Source of the DNA: Sordaria brevicollis
Taxonomy: Eukaryota; Ascomycota; Sordariomycetes; Sordariales; Sordariaceae
Direction: 5' to 3'
NCBI GenBank assembly: GCA_033439795.1
Contig: JAUTDP010000003.1
Span: forward strand, 3,844,001-3,908,000
Length of the DNA: 64,000 nucleotides
In this document: positions 48,175-59,677 of the stretch, piece after piece
Numbering within the stretch: the stretch's first letter is position 1
How the letters are laid out: each line of letters opens with the position of its first letter
Made by a program: the position numbers and the translations under genes
Notes under the pieces: model-generated
Database searches by the model: none
Seen by the model: only the letters and a program-made list of their open reading frames with translations
Told to the model about the DNA's origin: nothing

Positions 48175-50260
48175 CCTTTGTTGGACTTTCGGCGAAACAT
48201 CCGTTGGACGGTAGGGTAGGTGGGGTCAAGCAATTCGGAGCGGGGCCGGGTGTTCTCTCCGCTCCCGTCCACAGTTTGGCAAGTTGGGCCGCCGCCGTTT
48301 GGTGGGGACTGGTCGAATTCGGACTCGGAAGCGGTAGGCGGCGCCTGGTGGAGACAACCGGAGGAAGATACTTGGTCCGGTATAGCGTCAAACACTTGAC
48401 CACCGAAAGGTGTGCATATAACGATTGCGAGTATGGGGTATGTGGTAGTTTAGACTTTTCTTGTGTGTTGGCGTTTTCTCGCTTTAGCAAAGTTCACGAA
48501 CCGAAGTCAAAGTCCACATCGTCTCGGTGAAATACAGTAAATTGGACGTTGTGGATTTGTTTGACACCTTGACGGGTATACAACTTGGACAAAAAGTCTG
48601 GGGTTGGCAGGTTTAGTGTGGAGCACACTTAGTCAAGATGGGAATAGCGACGGATGGAAAAGAAATGACATGATAAGGCTAATTCCTCGTAGGCGAAGCG
48701 ATTATGTAGAAGACTGAGAATGACATCCATGACTGAATGATCCGAAGAAATGTCAAGTGTTGAAAAAGCTTTGACATTGAAGTCTTGGGAAACTCTTGGT
48801 TTATGCTTGTTCACTACGTAAAACATATCAATATTGGTTCTAGACTGGGTGCACCTAAAACAACTAAAACCTGCAAAGAGGTTGTCAGCAACCGAGGAAA
48901 GCCGAGAATATTTGGGGCTGGTCAGTGTCACTATCAACTATTAGAGACTAGAAAGTCTTGGGACGAACGGCCACGGATGAACGGGAGATTTGTTTTGGGA
49001 AAGCAAACTTGAACCAGTGAGGATTCTGAAGAGTAGTGATGATATACTTGTTCGATTTGTTCTAGCTAGAAGAGCAGATATGACCTCCATCCATGCGTGC
49101 TTGCTTGTGAGGAGCTATGTGAACCTTCCATCCCGTTGCGTCCCATGAATGATCCGTTCCAGATGATATGATTTTGATGCTTGACGAACACAAAAATGCT
49201 TAGACATTAAACAAGAAAATGATGACTATACAATGCTTTTTCTCGGTTTCTCTTTGCGTGATTCGCCGCCGCCGGCGCCCGTGAGAGCTATAAGAGAGTT
49301 GAGTGGAAATGGTTCTTTCTCTTTCTTCTGATTCATGATGAGTCCCACCTGTCCTGTTCCTATCTCGTAAAACTTTTGTTCCAATTCCGTGAAATATCCC
49401 AAAATACGCCGCTTTGAGTGTGAGCGAGCGCACAAATGACGAGAAAAAAAAAGACTAAAAACTATGAATTTTGTGATGCAAAAAGCGCAGACGATATCCG
49501 ACCCATTCCCAAACAACCCCAGTTTTTAATGTATTCCATGTCCAGTTCTGGTCCGTCTGTGAATGACAGGTAACCAGTTAAAATGCTTAGTAAGAAAAAA
49601 AAAGTGATGTTCGTGAAAAGAAAAGCTTGCTTCAAGTTCTGTACTTTCTTCACCGGTGAGGAAGGTGATTCGAGAAGCGATTGGTCGCAACTGCCATGGC
49701 GGAAGCAAAAGCAAAAGAAGCAAAGAACTTGAAGGCAGGAGCGAGCATCAACCCCACGAAAAAGATGACATCGGACCAACTGATCGCAACGAAGAAAGCC
49801 GAGAGGTTTCGATCCCCACGCACTAGTGATATGCACTTGTCGTCTGTGTTGTCGATTTTCGGTTCGTTCCTTCCACAAATTCCGTGCTCCCAAAATGGGA
49901 TAGCCAAAGAGGTTCCGGAAACTCCAATAAACCCGCAGGAGGTGACCCCGCCTCTTTTTTTATGTGTTCTTTCCCCTTCGCCTCGGTTTCGGCTAGTGCC
50001 CGACTTTCGTGAGGTGGTAGTTTGTGGGGTAACCCGAAATGATGCCCTTGCTAGATCGAATCGGTCTTGGACGTGGAAGGTAGGCGTGTGTGACCGGAAG
50101 GAACAACCGCCATCACCATCATCTCTCACATCGAATTCAGAACCCAGCCACGCGAGATATTGGCCAGCCATAACCACTGCGGTTCCAGTGATCGTCTTCG
50201 CAGAGCAAAGATCGGAAACCCCCACACTCCCCCATGCAATGGATAACAAAATCTGCATCG

Positions 50261-51415
50261 TTACCTCCCTACCAAGGGGGTAACAAGCTCAATGCTCTTC
50301 GGCCTCGAGTAAATACCTGGCCTGCGGCTGGGTAGTGGTCGGTCGTTGTAGGCATCTCCCGAACCGCCATAGTAATGGCCATCATAAGTAGAGGGGAAGA
50401 AACCGGACTGCTGGTTCGAGTACGAGTTGTTGGGGCTCGTAGCTGAGCTGCGGCTCGAGAAAGGCCAGACACTTGGGTGGTAGCTGCCTACAGGCGGAGG
50501 GGAGGGAGGACTGGCTGGCCTGCCGCCGTATAGGGAAGACTTGAGGGCATTGATGGCTGAAGAGTGCCCAGTTCCCGGTGTGGTGGGCGGGGAGACATAG
50601 GTTGAGCTGGGACGGGATGGGGATGCGCGGGGGATGATGTCTCGGGGTTCTGACGAGGCAGAGTAGTAAGGGTAGTTAGTGGGAGCGTGCGAACCGCCCC
50701 AGTTGCGAGAGGACGATGAGGCACTGAAACCTTCTTGGTCACTTAGGCGGCAGCTAATGAGATCAGGTCAGTCCTGATATTCAATGAATTGGGTTGATAG
50801 CGGTAGTTGAACTTACTCCTTGGAGCAATAGAGGGATTGGTCGTTATCGGTGATAAACTGCTTCTCGCAAGACATGCTATACGATTGAATGTCAGCACAC
50901 CATGCTCTCTGGTATATCCATGCACAAGAGACAAGTCTGAATGGCTATGCAGGAACGGCAATGCTTCGGCGCAAAGAGGGTCCTTGAACCAATGCCATTG
51001 CATCATCGAGCACCGTTACACGAATCACCCGCATATCAGGTGACGATGCGAGCGAGCCAAAGGGGAATTATTTAAAGGAGGGGAAGCTGGTTGTACCGGG
51101 GGCAGTTCATTAAAAGAGACCCAGAGACGATGCTTTCATCTGATATTGGGGGTTGTGGATGGTTGGGACTAGGGGTAAATGTAAAAGAGCAGTGATGACA
51201 TACCAGAACTGAGGGAAGCTTTCCCGCTCCTCCTCAAACCAACGCTCTTCTTCCATTTCTCTCTCACGGTCCCTCATGTTCCTACCCAGCTTCTGGGAGG
51301 TCTGAGGAGTGGTCCTCCTTGTCATGGCAGGTCGAGTTGAAGAAGTGGCTTTGCGGACGTCGGTCATCGAAGTGTTGCCAGAACCATGCCCGGACCTTCG
51401 GCGTTGGTGATGCAT
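50261..51415 (-). CDS. Ecl1-type (life-span regulatory factor) zinc-motif protein
   Basis: Exons 51415-51204, 50876-50817 and 50753-50261 give 254 residues. After a basic, Ser/Thr-rich start (MHHQRRRSGHGSGN) and a charged helix (DREREMEEERWFEEER) comes CMSCEKQF, then YCSKDCRLSD: Cys71, Cys74, Cys88, Cys92, the CxxC...CxxxC pattern of the Ecl1 family (Pfam 'life-span regulatory factor'). Fission yeast Ecl1-3 extend chronological life span and bind zinc. The rest is Ser/Pro/Tyr-rich with a conserved end RPKSIELVTPLVGR. The motif is built across three exons: Cys71 is split by intron 1 and the YCSK/DC boundary by intron 2. Introns are 327 and 63 bp with GTATGT and GTAAGT donors. An upstream in-frame opening to 51565 exists but has no ATG, so 51415 is preferred. 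Confidence 0.85.
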
Positions 51416-52465
51416 CGAAGCTTTTTTATGTGTGATTGGTTGGGGTTTAAGAGGTGAGGTGAGCCCGAGGGAGCGCCAGGGGTTCACTGGTTGGCTGACT
51501 TTGTTCGGTTCAGGTCCCTTGGCACGCAACGTGAGTTGGTGATGGAAACGCGGGGTCCTGCCCAAGAGGAGAAGGTGAATTGGTGCTTGGTGTTCACGTC
51601 TGGATCCGAAGTCGAGAGAACTGGGGATCCCTGGAAGAGGGAAGAGTGAAGAAGTTATTCAAAACTTTTGTTGACCAACAAGTCGACCAGTTACCATTCG
51701 TGGAATGACGAATCCGTGTAAGTGGGTGTCGTGCTGGGTGGCAAATATGTAAGCTGCAAGAAGAGAATCTTCTTGCGTGTGCTTGTTCCTGGCGAGCTGT
51801 AGTGAGACTGGAGTATCTGTGAGGAAAAAGTGCGCAAACCGATAGCTTCAACGAACGACTTTGGGAGACCAAACGAGGGTGGTGGTGGTGTTAGACAAGT
51901 AGGACGAAAGGGTGGACAAGCAGGAGGGTCGACCGGCTATTAAACCCGGAAGGTGTAACAGGTGCAGGTCGGTTGCTTTATATGTCGCCTTCCAGTCTGC
52001 AACGGGGTTGCGCTAATGACCGGTTTGTTTCCCAGTTCACGGTCCAGGGAACAGGCTTGGATCGTTTTGCGGGGCCCCGGATTGTGCGTGTGAGCTACCG
52101 TCCCGCTATTGACTGTGTTTACAGCCGGAGGTGGGGATGGAGTCTGTAGCTTGGTGTTTCGGTATCCTGGGTCGACAAGTGGGTAGAACAGGACAGCCGG
52201 GTGGTGACACAGATGAGGGGAGTCGACACACGGTGTTGGGTGTTTCGTTCGGGATTTAGCTACGGGTACGCCGTGTCGTTCGAGAACAAGGTTGGGCAGT
52301 CCGACTATGTATGTGTTGTTGTCTTGGGTTCGGTTGGTAGTTGTTTGAAGTGGACGTCAATTGGCGTCTGTGGATGTAACCGTCGAGGATGGAGTCCAGT
52401 TGGGTTGACAACCTAAGCTAGGTAGCTAAGGCAAGTATGGTGAGGTTGATGAGGCAGCTGCACAG

Positions 52466-52491
52466 TGTTGTTGTTGTTGTTGTTGTTGTTG
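52466..52491. repeat. TTG trinucleotide microsatellite
   Basis: About eight to nine TTG units in a row, non-coding context. Confidence 0.85.
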
Positions 52492-53428
52492 TGATGTTGT
52501 TCCCGTTGGCTACTGCAATCCTAGCGAGATGATGAAATACTGGGTTGATGTTGTCCGTTCTTGAGTCGAGGGGGACTTGAAGAAGAAAAGGACTAAGAGG
52601 GGAGGTACAATGGGGGTTGAGGAACTGGCGGATGTCTTATAATAAGAAATGATAAGAGTGAAACTCTCAAGGTACTGCGGTGGTGTAGGTAAGGAGGGCC
52701 AGGTGTTTGGTATCTGCGCAAGGATGACTCTACGAGGTTGTTGTCGCTGAGAACGACACTTGTAGCCTGTATCTATTGGCCCTTTTCCAATGTTCCTATT
52801 TTTTTGTCCTGTTGGCCCTGGCTGCGCTTCCTAGCACACAATCCGCCGTGTCTTCGACAGTGATCTGGAGTCTTGCCCGAGAACGGAGATCAGCAGGGTT
52901 AGGATGCGGACCAATCGTCTTTCACGGTTGCTTGAACGTGTACAGTGTATTGGTATGACTATCGGTATGGAGCCTGTGCATTTGCACTTTATCTCGCCCG
53001 TCGTATCTCTCTCTCTCTCTACAACTGCACTAGCATTTTCACTTTTTTTTTCTGCCAAATTTTTATTATCTTTATTTCCCCGCCAAGAGTGCAAGTGCGA
53101 TCGATCGGCCTCGTGTGTCGCTTACCGTAGTTAGTGGTTAAAGTGGTCAGTCATTCTGTGGATCACAGAGGAGGAATCAAAGGAAAGAATCGATCTGGAC
53201 CTTTTACACAAACCAGTAAGGTCATCGCTACGGCGCTCGCTGTTCTTGTCTCTGCTTGGAATGGCTGACTGCTGCAGCGATTTGTAGACAAAATCCACAG
53301 GTCGTCGCCGGTGCACAAGGAACAGGTTGGGAAGTGGGGTCTCAGTGTCAGTTCAAGCTTCCTCAGTTGACGACAAAAGTTGGGGTGAGGGGGGTGCTGA
53401 ACACTGCGACTGCTACTGCAGGGATTCT

Positions 53429-53449
53429 AGGTAGGTACCTTACCTACCT
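53429..53449. repeat. Perfect 9-bp inverted repeat of AGGTAGGTA
   Basis: AGGTAGGTA, three bases CCT, then TACCTACCT. Could form a hairpin or a dyad binding site. Adjacent CTACCTCTAG-like sequence extends it imperfectly. Confidence 0.8.
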
Positions 53450-55875
53450 CTAGCTGCCTTTAGACACTGTGTTGAATGAGTGTTTTTAGGGGGGGTGGGA
53501 GGCGGAAGGGGGGCCGACAGGACAGAGGTCTGAGTGACTCCAGCGTTGTCCAGGTACAGGGCAGCTTGGATTCTGTCCAGTTCAGTCTCGTTCTTTTTTG
53601 CAATCAAAAATCTCCCCGCCGGTCATATTGGCATGGAAAACTCTGAAAATGAGCACCTCAGCTTACCGATACCCATGGTGATTCCACTCCATTACAGAAA
53701 AAGGGTCCTGCCTGTCCCCGCCTGTTCAGTCATCCAACAACCGAGTCCCTGCGGCCCCGAGTCCCTGTGACAAAAAGTGTGGGGGTGATGGCGGAATCTG
53801 CGAATGACACGGTTGGCAGACAGGCACCTGGATGGCCAATGTTGCCAGAATGTTGTGATATTTTCCATCAAAGGTCCATCGGCTTCCCTCATCGAGCCCG
53901 TTAGAGGCTCACAGGCTTCCATTTACTCCTAGGCTGAATGGCACGGGGCCCTCTCACAGCCTAGGGCAGCCAGAGGCCGCAAAGGTGCTTCGGTCTATTC
54001 GGATGGCTCTGTGTTCAACGATCCTACACTGCGACCTTCATTCTTCACTCTGCTTGGTTCACCGGTTTTCATGGCCGCAGGTAGCAAGCCTGTTCCGACA
54101 TTCACGGGCAGTATGCATTCATGCTACAGTGTTACTTTTGCTCGGCCCTCGGGCTCGTTGACGATCCTTCGTGTTTGGAGACATTCGCTGTTTTAGTGAT
54201 CATCACCGGTCCATCTCCCGTCCGTCGAAAGGGTGGATTACAGCGACGCTACGTTAAACTTGGGTTCCAAGACCAAGAAAGTGCCCCAAATATAGCCCTC
54301 CTGGAGACGGTACAGTGAGAACCTGGAAGGCCAGAGTAGACAGCAAGGTGCTCCATCCCACCTAGAAGCCGACAAGAGAGCATAGGTAGCTCGAGACACG
54401 CATTCACAGAGACAGGAAACCTCCATCATGATCCCCTCGAGTTGAGGTGATCACGGGCCCCTACGACGCCACTAGGCATCTCAATTCTGGTCTCAATTAC
54501 CTTCCTCAAGAGCTTGGGCTTTCTTCCACAGTTCTGAGGTATGATCTCCGTCATCACTCCTCCCGAGATGCCCGCCGTCTCGAGGTGATCACCCATCCCC
54601 CACACGCTCACATTCTTCCACGTTCAAGCCACCACCAAAACACCAAGATCACCAAGACTTTGCACGCACTGCTACACGTGTCTCAAGGAGCTGATGTTCG
54701 CCGCCCAGCTTAGCCTTTTGAACGTGCTGCCACACCCATGCTTGTTTCTCACAGCCTCAACCTGACATTCTTCGGTGTTCTTGGACACTCCACACACACC
54801 TTAAACGAGGCTCCATTCCCTACATTTTGGGATTCATCTTCGTCCCTGCTGACCGCTCACCGGTTTACCCGGGCTGGGCCGTTTTGACTAATAGCGAAAG
54901 ATAGGTCTGCAAATTCGCTGCAAAAAGATGTCAAAACAGCAAGGCCGCCCCTATCGCAAGGGATCCCGAGAATCGACCTTGAAAGTGCCAAGCGCCCGAG
55001 CGAAAGATTCAAGCCATCGCGTCATTCGCATTTTGCGGGGAACAAGAGAGCACAGCATCGTATGGTAACTGTGCAATGTCAAGAGTTATCCGAACGATTG
55101 AACCACTCTTCTTATCTGCACGTGTAATTAATGACTGTACTGTACATGATGGTAGGGTCTCACGACTCATTGAATTCCCTATCCATGATCCCGAAGGCCG
55201 CTTTCGCACTCCATCGCACAGGCAGAGACGGAAGAATCCACAGATAATGATAAGTTGCTTGACACCAACAAACCGTTCTCGTGGGAACTAATCAATGGTC
55301 ATTGATAGCGCTCGCTGTTGCTATCCGTCATGCCGGACGCAGTATTACACCGATGACTGAATAAAAACAATGAAAACTCACTCCCTCTCGCTTGACGCTT
55401 CCCCACGACTCGCTGACGGGAAACTCCATCTGGAATCCACTTCACATGAAGCGGAGTGCAAGCCGGAGGTACGGAGCCAATGTACCTTTTCCTTTTGCGG
55501 AGAGCCGAACACTGGCACAGGAAAGAGCCTCCTTCGTCGATCGATCCCCTTGTTGCCTCCTGCCTCCTGAGAGAAGCGAGCAAAACGGCGAGCGAGCAAA
55601 TTTTCAGAGACACAAAGTGGAAAGCACCACTGACGCGCAACCGCACCACGAAAAATAGCGACCCAACGGAAAGTCCACTCTTTCGAATGCCCAATTTCTC
55701 CAACTTCCCATCTGCATTCCAACATTGCCAACACGTCTCTGTCAGACATCTGGAACCTGACGATGTCATCCTCACCCACTGATTGATGCCACTTGGAACG
55801 GCCTCAGGGTAGCCAGGTCCACCGTCCTCCCCAAACCAAGGAATTTCTCTGGCCAGGGAAAGCAAGATGAAGAAG

Positions 55876-55883
55876 AAAAAAAA

Positions 55884-55936
<53 letters not shown>
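55876..55936. repeat. A11-C-T49 tract
   Basis: Eleven A, one C and forty-nine T without interruption, a strong A/T hairpin candidate and a likely unstable site. Confidence 0.9.
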
Positions 55937-58900
55937 CACGGAGTAGCATCGGCGGCGCCTGTCCGCTAGTGTCCCCGGTTTTGGGTACGACTACCGCCTA
56001 CCGCCCCTCTTTCGGTCAGCCAGCCAGCCAGCCCTGCGTTACCTTGCGCGCCTTGCCAGCAATTGTCCACGGTGTGGTTACCGACGGCGCCTTTCCCACC
56101 TTGGCCTCGGCGTCGAGCCCATTGTCACGCCGTTTCGTTGTCCGTCTCGACGACGACAGCAACACAGGTGTCAGGCCCCGATCCGAAGAGAGACTCCATC
56201 GGTCCATGGCCCGCCCATTGTGTGGGGAGAGCTTCTTTGCTGTCCCACCGAGCTCCCACTAACCCCGGCCTAAACCCACCTGTGCCAATGCCGCCTTTTC
56301 AGGGGACAGCCAGGAACGCTTCCTCAGCTTCTGACGGGCCGGCTGCAGAGTTTGCAGCGCCTGGCTTGGAGATTGGGTGAGAGGCCTTTTTCCAGATCGG
56401 ACCGGACAGCGGGGATGGAGCCGAAGCATGTTTGGTGGTGCCATGCTGCCATGATCTTCCGGGGCACCAGTCCCGCCATCCGCCGGCCTCAAGTCAGTCT
56501 TGCCAGGTCTCCCAGGTCTGGAAATGCAAACGCTGCGGTCTGTCGCTGAAATCCCCACGTATCTTCCGCTCCGTTATTGCTTTCGATGGGCGGAAATGGC
56601 CGGAATTGTCCTATGTTGCAATATCGAGCCGTTTTCAACCGGCTAGAGGAAGTTTTTCTCTCCCACCGAAACACACCGTGAAGAATGAGACCCATTCGGC
56701 GTGGGGGTCGTTCACGGGGGGTTTCAGGAGGTGGGATGTCGCAAAACACCAAGAAACACTTTGCGGAACGGGGACGACGGCCCCACTCTTGACAACACAC
56801 AGCAGACAGCCCGGCCGACCGAGAAATCATCGTGACATTGTCAGGTTTCAGCATCGTCGAGATTCCAGACTCCAGGGTTCTCTCCCAGATTCTGGAAAAG
56901 GGAGCAGGAAAAAGTTTTCTGTTCCTGAGCTCTGGAAGGCCGAGACCAATGCCATGGCCCTGAGTTCACGGCTCAACGGCCGTTTCGTATTACATCGAAC
57001 CATATAACAGAAGCTTCATGCTTCAACACCTAATCTCCCTCGGAAAGCTGCCTCTTGAGTATTTTCAGCAGAAGACACTACCCGAGATGTATTGTGGATG
57101 ATATCGACATCAGTTTTCCCTAAGCATTTTCGGCGATACACAAGCCGGTATCGCTCCCTTACATGTTGACCGAGATGTAACACCGCAAAGCGCCCCGCGA
57201 ATGCCGTCCTCCGAAAAGCAAAGGTTCTGCTCACCGGCTCATGTGGGACAGCGGGCAGCCACAGGGTCGTGGAAGGCCAGACCTCAGGCGTTCGGGAACA
57301 AGGCATGTCTCGGTATCAAGGTCTTGTATCCAAGCGTCCAGTAAGGTTACAGGAGCCATCTCCGTTAATTGATCTTGCTGCTGGATTTGAGGGTTCGAAT
57401 CTCAGGGTTCAAATCTCTATCAAGGAACCGAATCGTAGGCTTTCTGAATCCGGTTCTCCCTATCCCACCCCTCAAATTCGAAGAGAAAAGTCGCCAACTT
57501 GGACATATGATTGGCTTCGTGCATCAGCCAAGCACTGTGATTGGACGGGAGCGGGACAATAGCCGACAGAGCAGGGCAGAAAGAGGGGAGGTGTTGTGGG
57601 TTGACAACAACGGGCGATGGCAATCAACCGCCAGGAAGCTCGTGAATCTTCAACTCTGTGCCACGTGAGTAAAGTTGATGATATCTTATCACGCATTTCG
57701 TTCGACTCTCATCGTCTTTCTGGGTACGGGTGTGAGCAATATCGTTGTTATTCCGGGAGTGAATGACGAACTTCATTCCATCCTCAATGCTAAAAACGGA
57801 CACTATACAACCAAGACGATAACTCCGCCCTTTGCGGTTTGCCTTTTGATTTCTTTTGCCCCTCGCTACCCGAGAAAGGTTACTCATGACAGCCGCCAAT
57901 GTTGTCCGGAGCGAATTGAAACTATTCGGAACGCGAAGCGTACACATGGAGCGGTTGCTTCTAACCCACTCACTGCCGGGGCTTGAAATGGAGCAATGAT
58001 CTCATTCCACAAGACTGTGACATGAATGGCTTCCACCTCGCCAGACCGGAGCATTCAATGGTCTATCGACATGCAAGACAAGGCGAGCGGGCAACAAGAA
58101 GAGACGAATTGCAACAGTAGTTGTTTCCGTATGTGAAGATCAGTTCGCCAATATCGCCAATATCACCCGTACAGTGGCGCGAGGTGATGCAATAACCAAC
58201 ACATATACCGAGACAATATGTGTCTTGGGTTGAAGATGATGGATGGCAGAAAGGCAAATAATGCGTAACACGACGCATATTGGGTTGAATCTTGTCTCTG
58301 TCCTCCCCACCATCACCATCCCGAATAACACTGTCCTGTCTATTTGACTGCTTGGCTCACGTATCGTATCGCTTATATGCCGAGAAGTCAAGGGATCTTT
58401 CCACCTACAGTACTGCCCTTTCACACAAACAAGATACCGGGCCGCAGTCGCTGCAAGGTACGGGAGATATCACGCTGGGTGATCCTTGGATTCCTGATAT
58501 CGATCACAGTAGTGCACCCTGAGTGCAGAACAATGAGACATGACGCCTAGCGGCTTCAAGTTCTTGTTTTCTCAATTATTCACTACTCCTCTCCTTTGAC
58601 CAGTATCTCACATGCTAAGACGTCCTTGGAAGCGAGTTCCCAGCCAACGTTTTGTTCTTCGGTCTGCGCGGTCAAACTCGCTGACAAACCTTCAGGATCT
58701 ACAAACGGTCCGCTCGGCACCTTGCGGAGCCGCAACCGCAAAAGCTCCGTTCCCTCCAACTTCAGTTTGCTCTACGTAACCACTCATCCGCGCCTTCCTA
58801 TTTCGAATTGGACTACAAAACAACTTTTAATGCTGTTTCCATGGTCAATACCGCCAGAATGACGGGAACCACAAGCAACAAGCTTAGCACACCAAGAGCC

Positions 58901-59654
58901 TTCGTGGAAGGAACTGGTTACCCAGGGCAGATATCCTTCGAGAGGCAAGTGCGGACTACAGTACCTACTGTTCAAGCAAAATGGGCCGTTTCCGTACTCT
59001 CGCTTTGCGAGAGGGAAATGCCGCCATCGGGGCAACCTCTCGGTATCACAAGTGGTGATGTGACAACTTGCTCAGCGGCCTCGGCGTCCCCGACCCGTCG
59101 TTCACTGACTCTTCTTACATTTTGACAGGCGGATCTCCCGGCCTTCCAGAATACCATCCCACATTGAACATTGACGTTGACAAGTTTGACAGTCACAGAG
59201 CCCGCCCGCTAGCTTGCTTCCATCGCTTCCGCTTCCCACATGTTTTGTTCCTGACCGGCCCGGATTTAGACAGGTACCAAGTGGTTGGGTTCGGTGACAG
59301 GGGGTGGTTCCTCCGATATCGCATCCGTCTAGAACTTCGTCGCTTCCTTTTTGTTGGCTCGAACACTCCAACCAACGTCGGTTGAATAATTTGAACCCTG
59401 GGAAAATCTCTTCACTCTTCACCGCAGAACATGTGGAAGATTTTGATGAAAACGCATTTGATTTCGACCCAAACGGATTACACCGTACGGGGCCCTGGGG
59501 GGAAGGGGGCTTCAGCTTTTTAGCGGACTCCAAAAACCCAAGAGACCACGATCCCGATCTCCCTTCGGGAATGCCAAAAACGGACAAACCGGATGAAAGC
59601 TCCATGTTTTTGCGGAGTCTTTTTCCACTTTGTTAGATTGCCTCCCTTGAAACC

Positions 59655-59677
59655 TTTTTTTTTTTTTTTTTTTTTTT
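59655..59677. repeat. Run of 23 T
   Basis: Uninterrupted thymine run in the gene-poor stretch, preceded by GAAACC. Confidence 0.9.

Larger units (their letters stand above)
46595..50260. other. Intergenic between convergent genes
   Basis: 3' regions of the kinase gene and of the Ecl1-like gene. Holds a run of 18 C at 47009-47026, a GC-rich patch with a hairpin at 47964-47987 and a run of 72 T at 48103-48174. No frame here has domain or codon support. Confidence 0.55.

Noticed and set aside
47801..48530. Frames of 170-229 codons containing poly-Lys or poly-Phe
   Set aside because: They are open only because the 72-T run has no stop in any frame; flanking parts lack homology or codon bias.
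52776..52958. 60-codon frame that resembles a signal peptide
   Set aside because: It begins at TTG, not ATG, and has no downstream exon or cysteine pattern of a secreted protein.
55299..55949. 216-codon minus-strand frame beginning in the T49 tract
   Set aside because: Extended artificially by the homopolymer; the remainder shows no domain.
57355..57420. tRNA-like T-arm (GGTTCGAATC with pairing flanks)
   Set aside because: The T-arm can be drawn, but no acceptor stem partner for the following seven bases and no D-arm or anticodon arm occur upstream at the right distance.
59102..59636. Overlapping frames of 167 (minus) and 110 (plus) codons
   Set aside because: Both cover the same interval, neither has a recognisable domain or clear codon bias, and no splice signals extend them. 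Left as undecided non-coding.
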